This document shows positions 16,838-25,775 of a stretch of 64,000 nt of DNA, piece after piece (positions within the stretch are counted from its first letter, which is position 1; each line of letters begins with the position of its first letter). Both the position numbers and the translations under genes were made by a program. Source of the DNA: an uncultured bacterium (GTDB lineage: Bacteria > Bacillota > Clostridia > Lachnospirales > Lachnospiraceae). The stretch spans positions 1 through 64,000 of the forward strand of contig CANRWP010000012.1 of the NCBI GenBank assembly GCA_947643595.1. The letters are read 5' to 3'. Under the pieces are notes generated by a model. It saw only the letters and a list, made by a program, of their open reading frames with translations, did not search any database and had not been told where the DNA came from.

Positions 16838-17818
16838 TCATCCTCCCAACATCATTCCCCAAAACGGAATTCCCAACATGGATAAAAGTGTGGATGACAC
16901 CACGCACCTAGAGGCAAAAGAGCTGTCACAGCCATACTTCGACGCGAGAACCGGGGCGGTGGCACCCACCGGCATACCGCTCATCAGTACGCAGACCTTC
17001 GTCAAAAAAGGATCTATTCCCGCCGCGCTGCAGCCTGCCAGCACGATTCCCGGGAAGATAAGCAGCCGCAGGGCGGAGAGTGTCAACGCATTTTTATCAC
17101 TTAAGATATCCCGGAAACGTACCTCGGAAAGTATCATTCCGACAAGCAGCATGGCCGCCGGGTTCGTGCATCCCCCCGCCGCGGCGAGCGCTTTGTCAAG
17201 CGATACCAAAAGCATCCGCACTATGGCCCCGATAAGCGGGATCCCATAGACACTGCTCTCCAGCACAGACACTGCCGCCCTCTCAAAAAACAGCAGAAGC
17301 AGACCGATATACACCGCCACGATACACGGATGTTTTATCAGTTTCTTTAAGACTGTCTTTCTATCCGGACTTTCAGTAAAACAGGCTATCCCCGCGGACC
17401 ACATCAAAATCCGCTGGGGAATAATAAACACGGAAGCGTACATCATCCCCAGTGCTCCGTACAGACCGCCCGCCACGGGAAGCCCCAGAAAACCGGCGTT
17501 CGATACGATAATACCGTACTGCAGCACTCGCCTGATCTCCTGCGGTCTGCGCTTAAATAAGTTTTTGCTGCACAGGTAACAGACCACCTGAAACAGGATC
17601 GAGACCGCCAATATCAGAGCACATTTTTCCAAAATTTCTCTCTCGAACTGCATCCGGAAAGAATTGATAATATTGCAGGGCAAAAACAGATACAGCATCA
17701 GGTCTGTCAGTATCCCTTTATTTTCCGTTTTCACCACACCCCGTTTGGCCATCACCACACCGGCAGCCATTAAAAGAAACATCATCAGCTGCAATGACCA
17801 CAAATTTCCGATATCCAT
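16838..17818 (-). CDS. AEC-family membrane transporter
   Basis: About 326 residues with ten hydrophobic segments in two groups of five, typical of the auxin efflux carrier/malonate transporter family (AEC). Conserved features include LYLFLPCNIINSF near 50 and PVAGGLYGALGMMYASVFIIPQRILMW near 120. Members carry organic acids or other anions. The start is uncertain: the ATG at 17818 gives the usual family N-terminus but has only a weak GGGAAAG site, and a start at 17866 is possible. First gene of its operon, divergent from the LUD gene. Confidence 0.82.
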   Translation of the reverse strand: MDIGNLWSLQLMMFLLMAAGVVMAKRGVVKTENKGILTDLMLYLFLPCNIINSFRMQFEREILEKCALILAVSILFQVVCYLCSKNLFKRRPQEIRRVLQYGIIVSNAGFLGLPVAGGLYGALGMMYASVFIIPQRILMWSAGIACFTESPDRKTVLKKLIKHPCIVAVYIGLLLLFFERAAVSVLESSVYGIPLIGAIVRMLLVSLDKALAAAGGCTNPAAMLLVGMILSEVRFRDILSDKNALTLSALRLLIFPGIVLAGCSAAGIDPFLTKVCVLMSGMPVGATAPVLASKYGCDSSFASRCVVSSTLLSMLGIPFWGMMLGG

Positions 17819-17998
17819 ACTGAAACGCTTTCCCGTCCTGGTAATAATTATGGATAATTGAAGCATTTTCCGCATGCCGCAATCAATGAACAAAGATATA
17901 ATCCCTTTGTTTTTTTGGATAAAAGCTGTTTCTTGTCCGGACATTTCTATTTTGATATATTGGAAAAAATAAAAAAGAATAAAAGAAAGGACTTACCC

Positions 17999-18640
17999 AT
18001 GGAATACTACTATCAGAAAACATCCTTTTCCCTGAAAATTCCGGCCATTTTAAAATCCCTGGAGCAAAACAATATGGAGGGGTACTATTTTGAGTCCTGT
18101 GAAGAAATGACAAAAGACATTCTTTCCCGCATCCCCGAGGGCAGCACCATCACCTGGGGCGGCTCCCTTTCCATCGAAGAAAGCGGTCTGATGGATGCCC
18201 TGCGGCGCGGTTCCTATCGTCTGCTGGACCGGGAGCCCTACATGAATACCGGGGATGAGAAAAAATTTTACGGCGAGGCAGTTCAGTCGGACTTTTACCT
18301 GACAAGCGCCAATGCCGTCACATACCATGGAGAACTTATCAATACAGACGGTATCGGCAACCGCCTCGCCTGTATGATGTATGGTCCTTCCCAGGTATTT
18401 TTTGTGGTCGGAGCCAACAAATTCACCGCATCGATCGAAGAGGGATTTCGCCGCATCGAAGACATAGCTGCACCCGCCAATGCCAGGCGCCTTCACCGCA
18501 ATACCCCCTGCGTGAAAACAGGCCGCTGCGTACACTGCCATGCGGCAGAATGTCTCTGCTGTTACACGTCAGTCATCCGCCACAGCCGTTTTCCCGGCCG
18601 GCTGAAAGTCTTTATTGCGGGCGAAACCCTGGGACTTTAA
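17999..18640 (+). CDS. LUD-domain protein (DUF162/LutC-like)
   Basis: 213 residues with the LUD fold shared by lactate-utilisation proteins LutB and LutC: IPEGSTITWGGSLSIEESGLMDALRRG near 42-68, then DFYLTSANAVTYHGELINTDGIGNR and VVGANKFT. It ends in a cysteine cluster (CVKTGRCVHCHAAECLCC). No LutA- or LutB-type Fe-S partners are adjacent. Starts at the ATG behind GAAAGGACTTACCC. Stand-alone LUD proteins are common in Clostridia; their reaction is not established. Divergent from the AEC carrier operon. Confidence 0.85.
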   Translation: MEYYYQKTSFSLKIPAILKSLEQNNMEGYYFESCEEMTKDILSRIPEGSTITWGGSLSIEESGLMDALRRGSYRLLDREPYMNTGDEKKFYGEAVQSDFYLTSANAVTYHGELINTDGIGNRLACMMYGPSQVFFVVGANKFTASIEEGFRRIEDIAAPANARRLHRNTPCVKTGRCVHCHAAECLCCYTSVIRHSRFPGRLKVFIAGETLGL

Positions 18641-18644
18641 ACGC

Positions 18645-20471
18645 TCATCCCTTTTTCATCGCCGCGCGCTTGCGCATCGTGGGATCCAGGATCTTCTTCC
18701 TGATCCGCAGCGTCTTCGGCGTCACTTCCAGCAGCTCATCCGTATCGATAAAATCCAACGACTGCTCCAAACTCATGATCTTCTTCGGCACAAGGCGCAG
18801 CGCCTCGTCCGCGCTGGAGGAACGGGTGTTGGTCAGGTGTTTTGTCTTGCAGACGTTGACCTCGATGTCCTCCGCCCTGCCGGTCTGCCCGATCACCATG
18901 CCGGCGTACACCTTCTCCCCCGGCCCGATAAACAGCGCGCCTCTCTCCTGCGCGTTGAACAGACCGTAGGTGATTGCCTCCCCCGCCTCGAAGGCGATCA
19001 GAGACCCCTGCTTGCGGTACTGGATATCCCCCTTGTAAGGACCGTAGCCGTCAAACTGGGTATTCATGATACCGTTTCCCTTGGTGTCCGTAAGAAAATC
19101 GCCCCGGTAGCCGATCAGCCCTCTGGAAGGCATGGAAAATTCCAGTCTGGTGTAACCGCCGGAAGCCCTTCCCATATTCTGCAGTTCACCCTTTCTGAGA
19201 CTCAGTTTCTCGATCACAACGCCGGAAAATTCCTCCGGCACATCCACAAAGACGGTTTCCATCGGCTCGAGAAGTTTGCCGTTTTCATCCTTCTTATAGA
19301 TGACCTCCGCCTTGCTGACCGCAAACTCATAGCCTTCCCGCCGCATATTCTCGATCAGAACCGACAGATGCAGCTCTCCCCTGCCGGAAACCCGGAACAC
19401 ATCCGTGTTCTCCGTCTCCTCCACCCGCAGGGAGACATCCGTATTGAGCTCCTTAAACAGCCGATCCCTGATATGGCGGCTTGTCACATACTTTCCTTCC
19501 TGTCCTGCCAGGGGAGAATCGTTGACGATAAAATCCATGGCGATGGTGGGCTCCGATATCTTCTGGAAGGGGATCGGTTCCGGATGTTCCGGAGAACAGA
19601 GCGTATCGCCGATACGGATATCCGCGATGCCGGAGATCGCCACGATGGAACCGATCCCCGCCTCCTTCTCTTCCACCTTGTTCAGCCCGTCAAACTCGTA
19701 CAGCTTGCTGATCTTTACCTTTCTCTGCTTGTCCGGCTCATGGTGGTTGACGATCACCACCTCCTGATTCACCTTCACCACGCCGTTGTCCACCTTGCCG
19801 ACGCCGATGCGCCCCACATATTCATTGTAGTCGATGGTGCTGATCAACACCTGCGTGCCCGCCTCGGGATCGCCCTCGGGCGCGGGGATATACTCCAGGA
19901 TCGTGTCAAACAGCGGCGTCATATCCTTATTTTTTACGGTGAGCTGTCTTGTGGCGCTGCCGTTTTTCGCGGACGCGTACACAAAGGGACAATCCAGCTG
20001 CTCATCGTTGGCGTCCAGCTCCAGAAATAACTCCAGCACCTCATCTTCCACTTCCTTCGGCCTTGCCTCCGGCCTGTCGATCTTGTTGATGCAGACGATC
20101 ACCGAAAGATCCAGTTCCAGCGCCTTCTTCAGCACAAATTTCGTCTGGGGCATGGGACCTTCAAAGGCATCCACCACCAGAACAACGCCGTTCACCATTT
20201 TGAGGACACGCTCCACCTCGCCGCCGAAATCCGCGTGTCCCGGCGTGTCGATGATATTGATCTTCGTATCTTTATAGGTAATAGCAGTATTTTTGGAAAG
20301 GATCGTAATGCCCCTCTCCCGCTCGATATCGCCGGAATCCATGACCCGTTCAGCCACCGCCTGATTCTCCCGGAAAGTACCGCTCTGTTTCAAAAGCTCA
20401 TCCACCAGAGTCGTTTTCCCATGGTCCACATGGGCTATGATCGCTATGTTTCTTATATCTTCTCTTTTCAT
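18645..20471 (-). CDS. typA: Ribosome-associated GTPase TypA/BipA
   Basis: 608 residues, full length. G1 motif AHVDHGKTTLVDELL near residue 13, G2 region ERERGITI, G3 DTPGHADFGGEV, G4 NKIDRPEARP, then elongation-factor domains 2, 3 and 5 and the BipA-specific C-terminal domain. A translation factor that aids 50S subunit assembly and stress growth. GGAGATTATT precedes the ATG. Housekeeping gene, not linked to its neighbours. Confidence 0.98.
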   Translation of the reverse strand: MKREDIRNIAIIAHVDHGKTTLVDELLKQSGTFRENQAVAERVMDSGDIERERGITILSKNTAITYKDTKINIIDTPGHADFGGEVERVLKMVNGVVLVVDAFEGPMPQTKFVLKKALELDLSVIVCINKIDRPEARPKEVEDEVLELFLELDANDEQLDCPFVYASAKNGSATRQLTVKNKDMTPLFDTILEYIPAPEGDPEAGTQVLISTIDYNEYVGRIGVGKVDNGVVKVNQEVVIVNHHEPDKQRKVKISKLYEFDGLNKVEEKEAGIGSIVAISGIADIRIGDTLCSPEHPEPIPFQKISEPTIAMDFIVNDSPLAGQEGKYVTSRHIRDRLFKELNTDVSLRVEETENTDVFRVSGRGELHLSVLIENMRREGYEFAVSKAEVIYKKDENGKLLEPMETVFVDVPEEFSGVVIEKLSLRKGELQNMGRASGGYTRLEFSMPSRGLIGYRGDFLTDTKGNGIMNTQFDGYGPYKGDIQYRKQGSLIAFEAGEAITYGLFNAQERGALFIGPGEKVYAGMVIGQTGRAEDIEVNVCKTKHLTNTRSSSADEALRLVPKKIMSLEQSLDFIDTDELLEVTPKTLRIRKKILDPTMRKRAAMKKG

Positions 20472-20592
20472 AATAATCTCCTATTTTTAGTACCGCATCT
20501 GCCCTTCCGCACACTTGACCTGAGCTTATAAATACGGCTGTCTGAAATACGACATCCGTATTTGAAGCTGTGCGCGTACGGGCAGATACTGA

Positions 20593-21951
20593 TTATATTC
20601 CCAGCAGCGCCGTCGCGATCTGAAAGTAAGTCAGAAGCGACACCGCGTCCACGATCGTCGTGATAAACGGGCTTGCCATCACCGCCGGGTCGAACCCGAT
20701 CTTCTTCGCCAACATCGGCAGCACACAGCCGATAAACTTTGCCGCCACCAACGTCACCAGAAGAGTGAGACAAACCACCGCCGCCACCATCATCGACACT
20801 CTGTCAAACCACAAAAGCTTGCAGAAATTCGCCGCTGCCAGTGTAAAGCCGCAGATCAGCGCTACCCGAAGCTCCTTCCAGACAACTTTGGGAAGATCCG
20901 GAAACGCAATATCATTCAGCGAAATACTTCGGATGATCGTCACGCTGGCCTGACCGCCCGCATTTCCGCCGGTGTCCATCAGCATCGGAATATAGGCGGT
21001 CAGCACCACATAGGCGCTCAGCGCCCCCTCAAAAGTGGTGATGATCCTTCCGGTAAACGTGGCTGAGATCATCAGAAGAAGCAGCCAGGGCATCCTCTTT
21101 TTCCATGTCTCAAACACGCCGGTTTTCATATACGGCTTGTCCGATGGGACGATAGCCGCCATTTTTTCGATATCCTCCGTGGCCTCTTCCTCCATGATAT
21201 CCATGATATCATCGACTGTGATAATGCCCACCAGCCGGTTTTCGTTGTCCACCACAGGCATGGATGTAAAATCGTATTTTTTAAATTGTCTCGCCACTTC
21301 CTCCTGATCCATCAGGGTATGGAGAGAAATCACGTTCTCATGCATCATCTCCCCGATGATGGCGTCCGGCTCACTGAGCAGCAGATAGCGCAGCGCCACC
21401 GTTCCGACCAATGTCCGCTTCTTGTCCAGCACATAACAGATATTGATAGTCTCCGAGTCCATACCCGTCTTTCTGATCTTGGCGATGGCATCGGCGACCG
21501 TGTAGTCCTCCTTAAAATCCATGAACTCCACGGTCATAATGCTGCCCGCCGAGTCCTCCGGGTAACGCAGCAGATGGTTTATATCCCGTCTGGTGTCGGG
21601 GCTTGCGCCGGCAAGCAGCTTTTTCACCACGTTCGCCGGCATCTCCTCCAGCAGGTCAACCGCGTCATCGGACATCAGGTTGTCGATGATGTCCGCCGCG
21701 TCCCGCTCAGACAGGGATGTGATGATAAACTGCTGGCTCTCCACCTCCAGATAGGAAAAGACGTCCGCAGCCATGCTTTTGGGGAGGATCCGGAACATCT
21801 TTAACAGATCTTTCTCCTCCATCTCCTCCATCGCCGCCGCGATATCCGCGTCGTTGAGCTCCGCCGCCCTCTGGCGCAGTCTCGTGTACTGCTTCTCGTC
21901 CAACAGCTGTTTAATCTCCTGCCCGGTTCTTTCTTCCTGTATCATTTCCAT
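20593..21951 (-). CDS. mgtE: Magnesium transporter MgtE
   Basis: 452 residues. MgtE N-terminal superhelical domain (about 1-130), two CBS domains (about 135-255) ending ITVDDIMDIMEEEATEDIEKMA, a connecting helix, and five membrane segments (about 280-452) with the conserved GGNAGGQASVTIIRSISLNDI selectivity region. A Mg2+-gated Mg2+ channel. GGAGAGCTGCT precedes the ATG. Expression may be controlled by the short leader reading frame that overlaps its start (21911-22039). Confidence 0.97.
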   Translation of the reverse strand: MEMIQEERTGQEIKQLLDEKQYTRLRQRAAELNDADIAAAMEEMEEKDLLKMFRILPKSMAADVFSYLEVESQQFIITSLSERDAADIIDNLMSDDAVDLLEEMPANVVKKLLAGASPDTRRDINHLLRYPEDSAGSIMTVEFMDFKEDYTVADAIAKIRKTGMDSETINICYVLDKKRTLVGTVALRYLLLSEPDAIIGEMMHENVISLHTLMDQEEVARQFKKYDFTSMPVVDNENRLVGIITVDDIMDIMEEEATEDIEKMAAIVPSDKPYMKTGVFETWKKRMPWLLLLMISATFTGRIITTFEGALSAYVVLTAYIPMLMDTGGNAGGQASVTIIRSISLNDIAFPDLPKVVWKELRVALICGFTLAAANFCKLLWFDRVSMMVAAVVCLTLLVTLVAAKFIGCVLPMLAKKIGFDPAVMASPFITTIVDAVSLLTYFQIATALLGI

Positions 21952-22039
21952 AGCAGCTCTCCTTTTCAGTTGTGATTTTTATGCGCCTACTTCGAGGGAG
22001 AGGATTATCGCTGCTGCATTTCTTTGTACTCTTTTTCAT
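21911..22039 (-). CDS. Candidate leader peptide upstream of and overlapping mgtE
   Basis: A 42-codon frame starting at an ATG with AAAGGTGGTGG 5-8 bases upstream. It begins 88 bases before the mgtE start and ends 40 bases inside mgtE in another frame. Residues 12-20 read NPLPRSRRI followed by KI. This resembles the PLPRRRLKL core of the enterobacterial MgtL leader peptide, whose proline codons couple translation to Mg2+ level. It lies downstream of a strong promoter and is therefore transcribed. The resemblance is short and the phyla are distant, so function is inferred. Confidence 0.5.
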   Translation of the reverse strand: MKKSTKKCSSDNPLPRSRRIKITTEKESCYGNDTGRKNRAGD

Positions 22040-22082
22040 AAAAACCACCACCTTTCTGAACTGCCGTATTATAGCTTCTATT

Positions 22083-22111
22083 ATTATAGTGACAGGTTTA
22101 TCCCTTGTCAA
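22083..22111 (-). promoter_or_regulatory. Promoter of mgtE (consensus)
   Basis: -35 TTGACA (22111-22106) and -10 TATAAT (22088-22083) with 17-bp spacing, a perfect housekeeping sigma promoter. The -35 box lies within the last codons of the upstream yigZ-type gene. The transcript starts near 22076 and has a leader of about 125 bases with a short ORF. No M-box-like riboswitch is recognisable in that space. Confidence 0.85.
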
Positions 22112-22745
22112 CGAAATAAATTTTTTCCAGTTCCTCGATCACCGCTTTTCCGTTTGTCGCCTCGGTTATCTCTTTCTTTAAGGCTTCCGCCTCCCCGATC
22201 TTCACAGTCGTCCTGAAACATACCGACTCGCCGTATTCCGCCTCCGGCATGGTCCCACGCTTCCCCAATATATACTGTATCTTTCCCACACTGTTATAGT
22301 CCGCTCCGATCCGCAGCTTCACGCCGCAGCGCATCATCCCTGTCTGTGCGCCGGAGAGCGCCTCCTTCACGGCGCCGCTGTAGGCCCGCACAAGCCCCCC
22401 TGTGCCGAGCAGTGTCCCGCCAAAATACCTGGTCACTACCGCCGCCACATCGCAGAGTCCCTCGCCCAGGAGAACTTCCAGCATGGGACGTCCCGCCGTC
22501 CCGCCAGGTTCCCCGTCATCGCTGCACCTCGTCACTTCCTGTCTGCTGCCCAGCACAAAGGCCGAGCAGTTATGCCTCGCATCCCAGTATTTCTTCTTTG
22601 TCGCTTCTATAAATTCAAGCGCCTCCCGCTCCGTGTGAACAGGCCGCAGGGAACAGATAAACCGGGACTTTTTCTCCTCGATCTCCCCCTCCGCCTCCTT
22701 TAACAGGACTCTGTACTCTGTCTGTCGCTCCGTTTTGTTCTCCAT
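22098..22745 (-). CDS. YigZ/IMPACT-family protein
   Basis: 216 residues. UPF0029 N-terminal domain with KSRFICSLRPV and the conserved block DARHNCSAFVLG...RCSDDGEPGGTAGRPMLEVL (about 62-100), TRYFGGTLLGTGGLVRAYSGAV, and a DUF1949 C-terminal domain. Homologues bind ribosomes or regulate translation; the exact role is unsettled. The ATG at 22745 has GGGAGGGATGCCTT upstream; the frame is open 17 codons further. Separate transcription unit from mgtE, although the mgtE promoter begins in its end. Confidence 0.93.
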   Translation of the reverse strand: MENKTERQTEYRVLLKEAEGEIEEKKSRFICSLRPVHTEREALEFIEATKKKYWDARHNCSAFVLGSRQEVTRCSDDGEPGGTAGRPMLEVLLGEGLCDVAAVVTRYFGGTLLGTGGLVRAYSGAVKEALSGAQTGMMRCGVKLRIGADYNSVGKIQYILGKRGTMPEAEYGESVCFRTTVKIGEAEALKKEITEATNGKAVIEELEKIYFVDKG

Positions 22746-22904
22746 AAGGCATCCCTCCCATCCCTTAAAGATACCCGAAAACCGTCCTCTTTGCAAGTGC
22801 GGAAAAACACGATCTTCCCATCTTCCCTCTGCTCCCCGGCATAAATTTTAAAATATGGTACAGAATTGTTAAAAAAGGTAATATCCACTTCACAAAACCT
22901 TAAT

Positions 22905-22933
22905 TTGCCATTTTTGACATAGTGTATTATAAT
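22905..22933 (+). promoter_or_regulatory. Promoter of the class A PBP gene
   Basis: -35 TTGCCA (22905-22910), 17 bp, -10 TATAAT (22928-22933). Predicted transcript start near 22940 gives a leader of about 110 bases that contains the repeats and hairpin described separately. Confidence 0.75.
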
Positions 22934-22937
22934 GAAG

Positions 22938-23019
22938 AATAATTGAGCGAAGCGAAATTATTCGCTACTTCTTGATCTGCACAAGCAGGTTAAGAAGTTT
23001 CCCGTTCGAGCGAAGCGAA
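22938..23019 (+). repeat. Structured leader with two GAGCGAAGCGAA repeats
   Basis: GAGCGAAGCGAA occurs at 22945-22956 and again at 23008-23019. The first copy is framed by AATAATT/AATTATT arms. Between the copies a hairpin is formed by ACTTCTT (22967-22973) and AAGAAGT (22992-22998) with an inner CTGC/GCAG pair around ACAA. The whole element lies between promoter and start codon of the PBP gene, so it is probably in its 5' untranslated RNA. It could be a dispersed repeat family or a cis-regulatory RNA. Confidence 0.55.
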
Positions 23020-23051
23020 GCTTATATAGAAAGGCACAGGTTTTTTATCAT

Positions 23052-25763
23052 ATGAATTACGGAAAAAAAGGAGTCCGCAGCAGGCAGAAACAGCTGAACG
23101 CGCATCCCGGCCGCTGGGGCAAAAAAATAACTCTTTTTATACTGGAACTTTTTCTCGTGGCAATTGTCTCGGTGGGTGTCATCGGCGCGGCTGCAGGTTT
23201 CGGCGTATTCAGCGGTATCATCGCCTCCGCGCCTGATATGGCCAATCTGGATGTCGCCCCCTCCGGCTTCTCCACTTTCGTCTACGATATCGAAGGCCGG
23301 CAGACCGCCAAACTGGTATCCGCGGATTCCAACCGCATACCGGTTCCCATGTCACAGATTCCCGAGAATCTGGCACACGCATTCGTCGCCATCGAGGATG
23401 AACGTTTCTATGAGCACAACGGTATCGATATCCAGGGCATATTCCGCGCCGGCTGGATCGGCATTACCACCCGCCATTTCTCCCAGGGCGCAAGTACGAT
23501 CACTCAGCAGCTGATCAAAAATAACGTCCTGACAAGCTGGACCAGCGAGGAGGAGTTTGCGGAAAAATTAAAGCGTAAGATTCAGGAACAGTACCTTGCC
23601 CTGGAACTGGAAAAATCCATGGACAAGGACAAGATCCTGGAACACTATATGAATTCGATTAATCTCGGTCAGAACACCCTCGGCGTTCAGGCCGCTTCCA
23701 TGCGCTATTTTAATAAGGACGTGAGCCAGCTCACCCTGTCCGAATGCGCCGTGATCGCCGCGATCACCCAGAATCCTTCCGGAAATAATCCCATCCGCCA
23801 CCCCGAAAAAAATAAGGAGCGCCGGGATAAGACGCTGGACCATATGCTGGAACAGGGATATATCGACCAGGCGCAGTACGATGAGGCGATGGCGGACGAT
23901 CCCTACTCCCGCATCCAGAGCGTCAACCTGGAAGTGGCGGATGACACGATCAATTCCTATTTTGTGGATGCGCTCGTGGACGATGTCATGGAGGACCTGA
24001 TCGAGGCGGGATACTCGGAAAATCAGGCATTCTATCTGCTCTACAGCGGCGGTCTGAAAATCTACTCCACACAGGACCCCGCCATCCAGAAGATCTGTGA
24101 CGATGCCTTTACCAACGAGGAGAATTTCCCTTCCGACACCAAATGGGAATTGGCCTATGAGCTGACGATCCTGCATCCGAACGGCGATATGGAGAACTTC
24201 AACGCCCAGAAGATGTTAAAATGGTACAAGGAAACCGTGAAGAACGATTACACTCTGCTCTACTCCTCCATGGAGGACGGCCAGGCCGACGTGGATTTTT
24301 ACCGCGATTCCATCATGCAGGAAGGTGATGAGATATACGGAGAAAATATTACTTTTACGCCGCAGCCTCAGGTCTCCATCGTGATCGAGGATCAGAAGAC
24401 CGGGCACATAGTCGCCATGGTGGGCGGCAGAGGCAAGAAGACGGCCAGCAGAACCTTAAACCGCGCCACCGACACCACAAGGCAGCCCGGTTCCACGTTT
24501 AAGATCGTCTCCACCTACCTTCCGGCGCTGGACAGCGCGGGATTGACCCTGGCTGACGTGCACATGGACGAACCTTACAACTATGAGGACGGCAGACCCA
24601 TCAAAAATGCCAACGGCAAATTCAGCGGTATCTGTTCTTTCCGCGAAGGGATTCGCAGCTCCATCAATATCATCGCCGTAAAGACGCTGACTCAGATCAC
24701 GCCCCAGCTCGGCTTCGACTATCTGCAGAATCTCGGCTTTACGACCCTGGTCACAGACAAAGTCGTGGGGGATGAGGTCTTTTCCGATATCAACCAGTCG
24801 TTGGCTCTGGGCGGTATTACAAACGGCGTCAAAAATGAGGAGTTGACGGCCGCCTACGCCGCCATCGCCAACGGCGGTGTGTACAATGAGCCGATCCTGT
24901 ACACGAAGATCACAGACCATGACGGTAATGTCATTATCGACAAGACGGAGACACAGCAGTCGAGGCGGGTCATCAAGGAGACCACCTCCTTCCTCCTGAC
25001 AAATGCCATGCAGGACGTTGTGACCAGCGGTACCGGCGCCTCCGTCAACTTCGGCAATATGTCCATCGCCGGAAAAACAGGTACGACTTCCGACTATGTG
25101 GATGTGTGGTTCGCGGGATATACACCATATTACACAGCCGCCACCTGGGCGGGTTACGACAACACGCTGACTGCCACCAGACTCCGCACGGACCAGGAGA
25201 AGAGGCTTGCGCGAAATCTCTGGCGCATTGTTATGTCGGAGATCCACGCGGAACTGCCAAACGAGTCCTTCCCTACTCCCTCCGGCATTGTGACGGCGAC
25301 AGTCTGTTCCCAATCCGGCAAACTGCCGGTTCCAGGTCTCTGCGACGGCTCAAAGAAAAATGAATACTTTGCGGAAGGCACGGTTCCCACCACCTCCTGC
25401 AACGTACACTATGCGGGGGCGGTCTGCTCCTACAGCGCGCTGACAGGTGCTCTGCCCGCCAGCCCGGAATGTCCCTTCAAGGTTTCCGGTGTCCTGACGC
25501 TGAACCCCGATACGCTGACGCCTCCCGCCGAGGGAACGACGACAGAGGGCACGCCATCGCCGGATACCGCGGAAGATCCAGCCTCGCTGGCGGCCCAGCA
25601 GACTCCCACAGTCACCTGCCCGCACAATGCCATGTTCTTTGCAACGCCGGGCTACGAGATAGTGTTGGAACAGCAGAGACTGGAGATGGCGATGGCCGGT
25701 ATCGTCCTGCCGCAGGACCCTGCCGCGGACCCCGCCGCAGACCCTGCAGTGCCTCAGGAATAA
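23052..25763 (+). CDS. Class A penicillin-binding protein (PBP1A-type peptidoglycan synthase)
   Basis: 903 residues, bifunctional glycosyltransferase/transpeptidase. One N-terminal membrane anchor (about 26-56); glycosyltransferase 51 domain with catalytic glutamate E115 in EDERFYEHNG and the QGASTITQQLIKN block; transpeptidase with S481 in GSTFK, S537-I-N539 and K675-T-G. The tail after about 760 is low-complexity Thr/Pro/Ala and ends in repeated DPAADPA. Builds and cross-links cell wall at the outer membrane face. Monocistronic, ending at a strong bidirectional terminator. Confidence 0.96.
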   Translation: MNYGKKGVRSRQKQLNAHPGRWGKKITLFILELFLVAIVSVGVIGAAAGFGVFSGIIASAPDMANLDVAPSGFSTFVYDIEGRQTAKLVSADSNRIPVPMSQIPENLAHAFVAIEDERFYEHNGIDIQGIFRAGWIGITTRHFSQGASTITQQLIKNNVLTSWTSEEEFAEKLKRKIQEQYLALELEKSMDKDKILEHYMNSINLGQNTLGVQAASMRYFNKDVSQLTLSECAVIAAITQNPSGNNPIRHPEKNKERRDKTLDHMLEQGYIDQAQYDEAMADDPYSRIQSVNLEVADDTINSYFVDALVDDVMEDLIEAGYSENQAFYLLYSGGLKIYSTQDPAIQKICDDAFTNEENFPSDTKWELAYELTILHPNGDMENFNAQKMLKWYKETVKNDYTLLYSSMEDGQADVDFYRDSIMQEGDEIYGENITFTPQPQVSIVIEDQKTGHIVAMVGGRGKKTASRTLNRATDTTRQPGSTFKIVSTYLPALDSAGLTLADVHMDEPYNYEDGRPIKNANGKFSGICSFREGIRSSINIIAVKTLTQITPQLGFDYLQNLGFTTLVTDKVVGDEVFSDINQSLALGGITNGVKNEELTAAYAAIANGGVYNEPILYTKITDHDGNVIIDKTETQQSRRVIKETTSFLLTNAMQDVVTSGTGASVNFGNMSIAGKTGTTSDYVDVWFAGYTPYYTAATWAGYDNTLTATRLRTDQEKRLARNLWRIVMSEIHAELPNESFPTPSGIVTATVCSQSGKLPVPGLCDGSKKNEYFAEGTVPTTSCNVHYAGAVCSYSALTGALPASPECPFKVSGVLTLNPDTLTPPAEGTTTEGTPSPDTAEDPASLAAQQTPTVTCPHNAMFFATPGYEIVLEQQRLEMAMAGIVLPQDPAADPAADPAVPQE

Positions 25764-25775
25764 AATTACAGACGC

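Noticed and set aside
15969-17249. 426-codon open frame on the plus strand
   Set aside because: Antisense to the hydrolase and AEC carrier genes, which have clear motifs and ribosome sites.
18615-20030. 471-codon open frame on the plus strand
   Set aside because: It lies wholly antisense to typA, has no ribosome site and its translation is rich in His/Arg/Leu as expected for a mirror frame.
20520-20560. Terminator for mgtE
   Set aside because: AAATACG/CGTATTT hairpins are present in the 121-base gap, but none has a T-run in the right direction, so termination is not supported.
21952-22097. M-box Mg2+ riboswitch before mgtE
   Set aside because: The leader is too short and shows no M-box-like paired core; a short translated frame occupies it instead.
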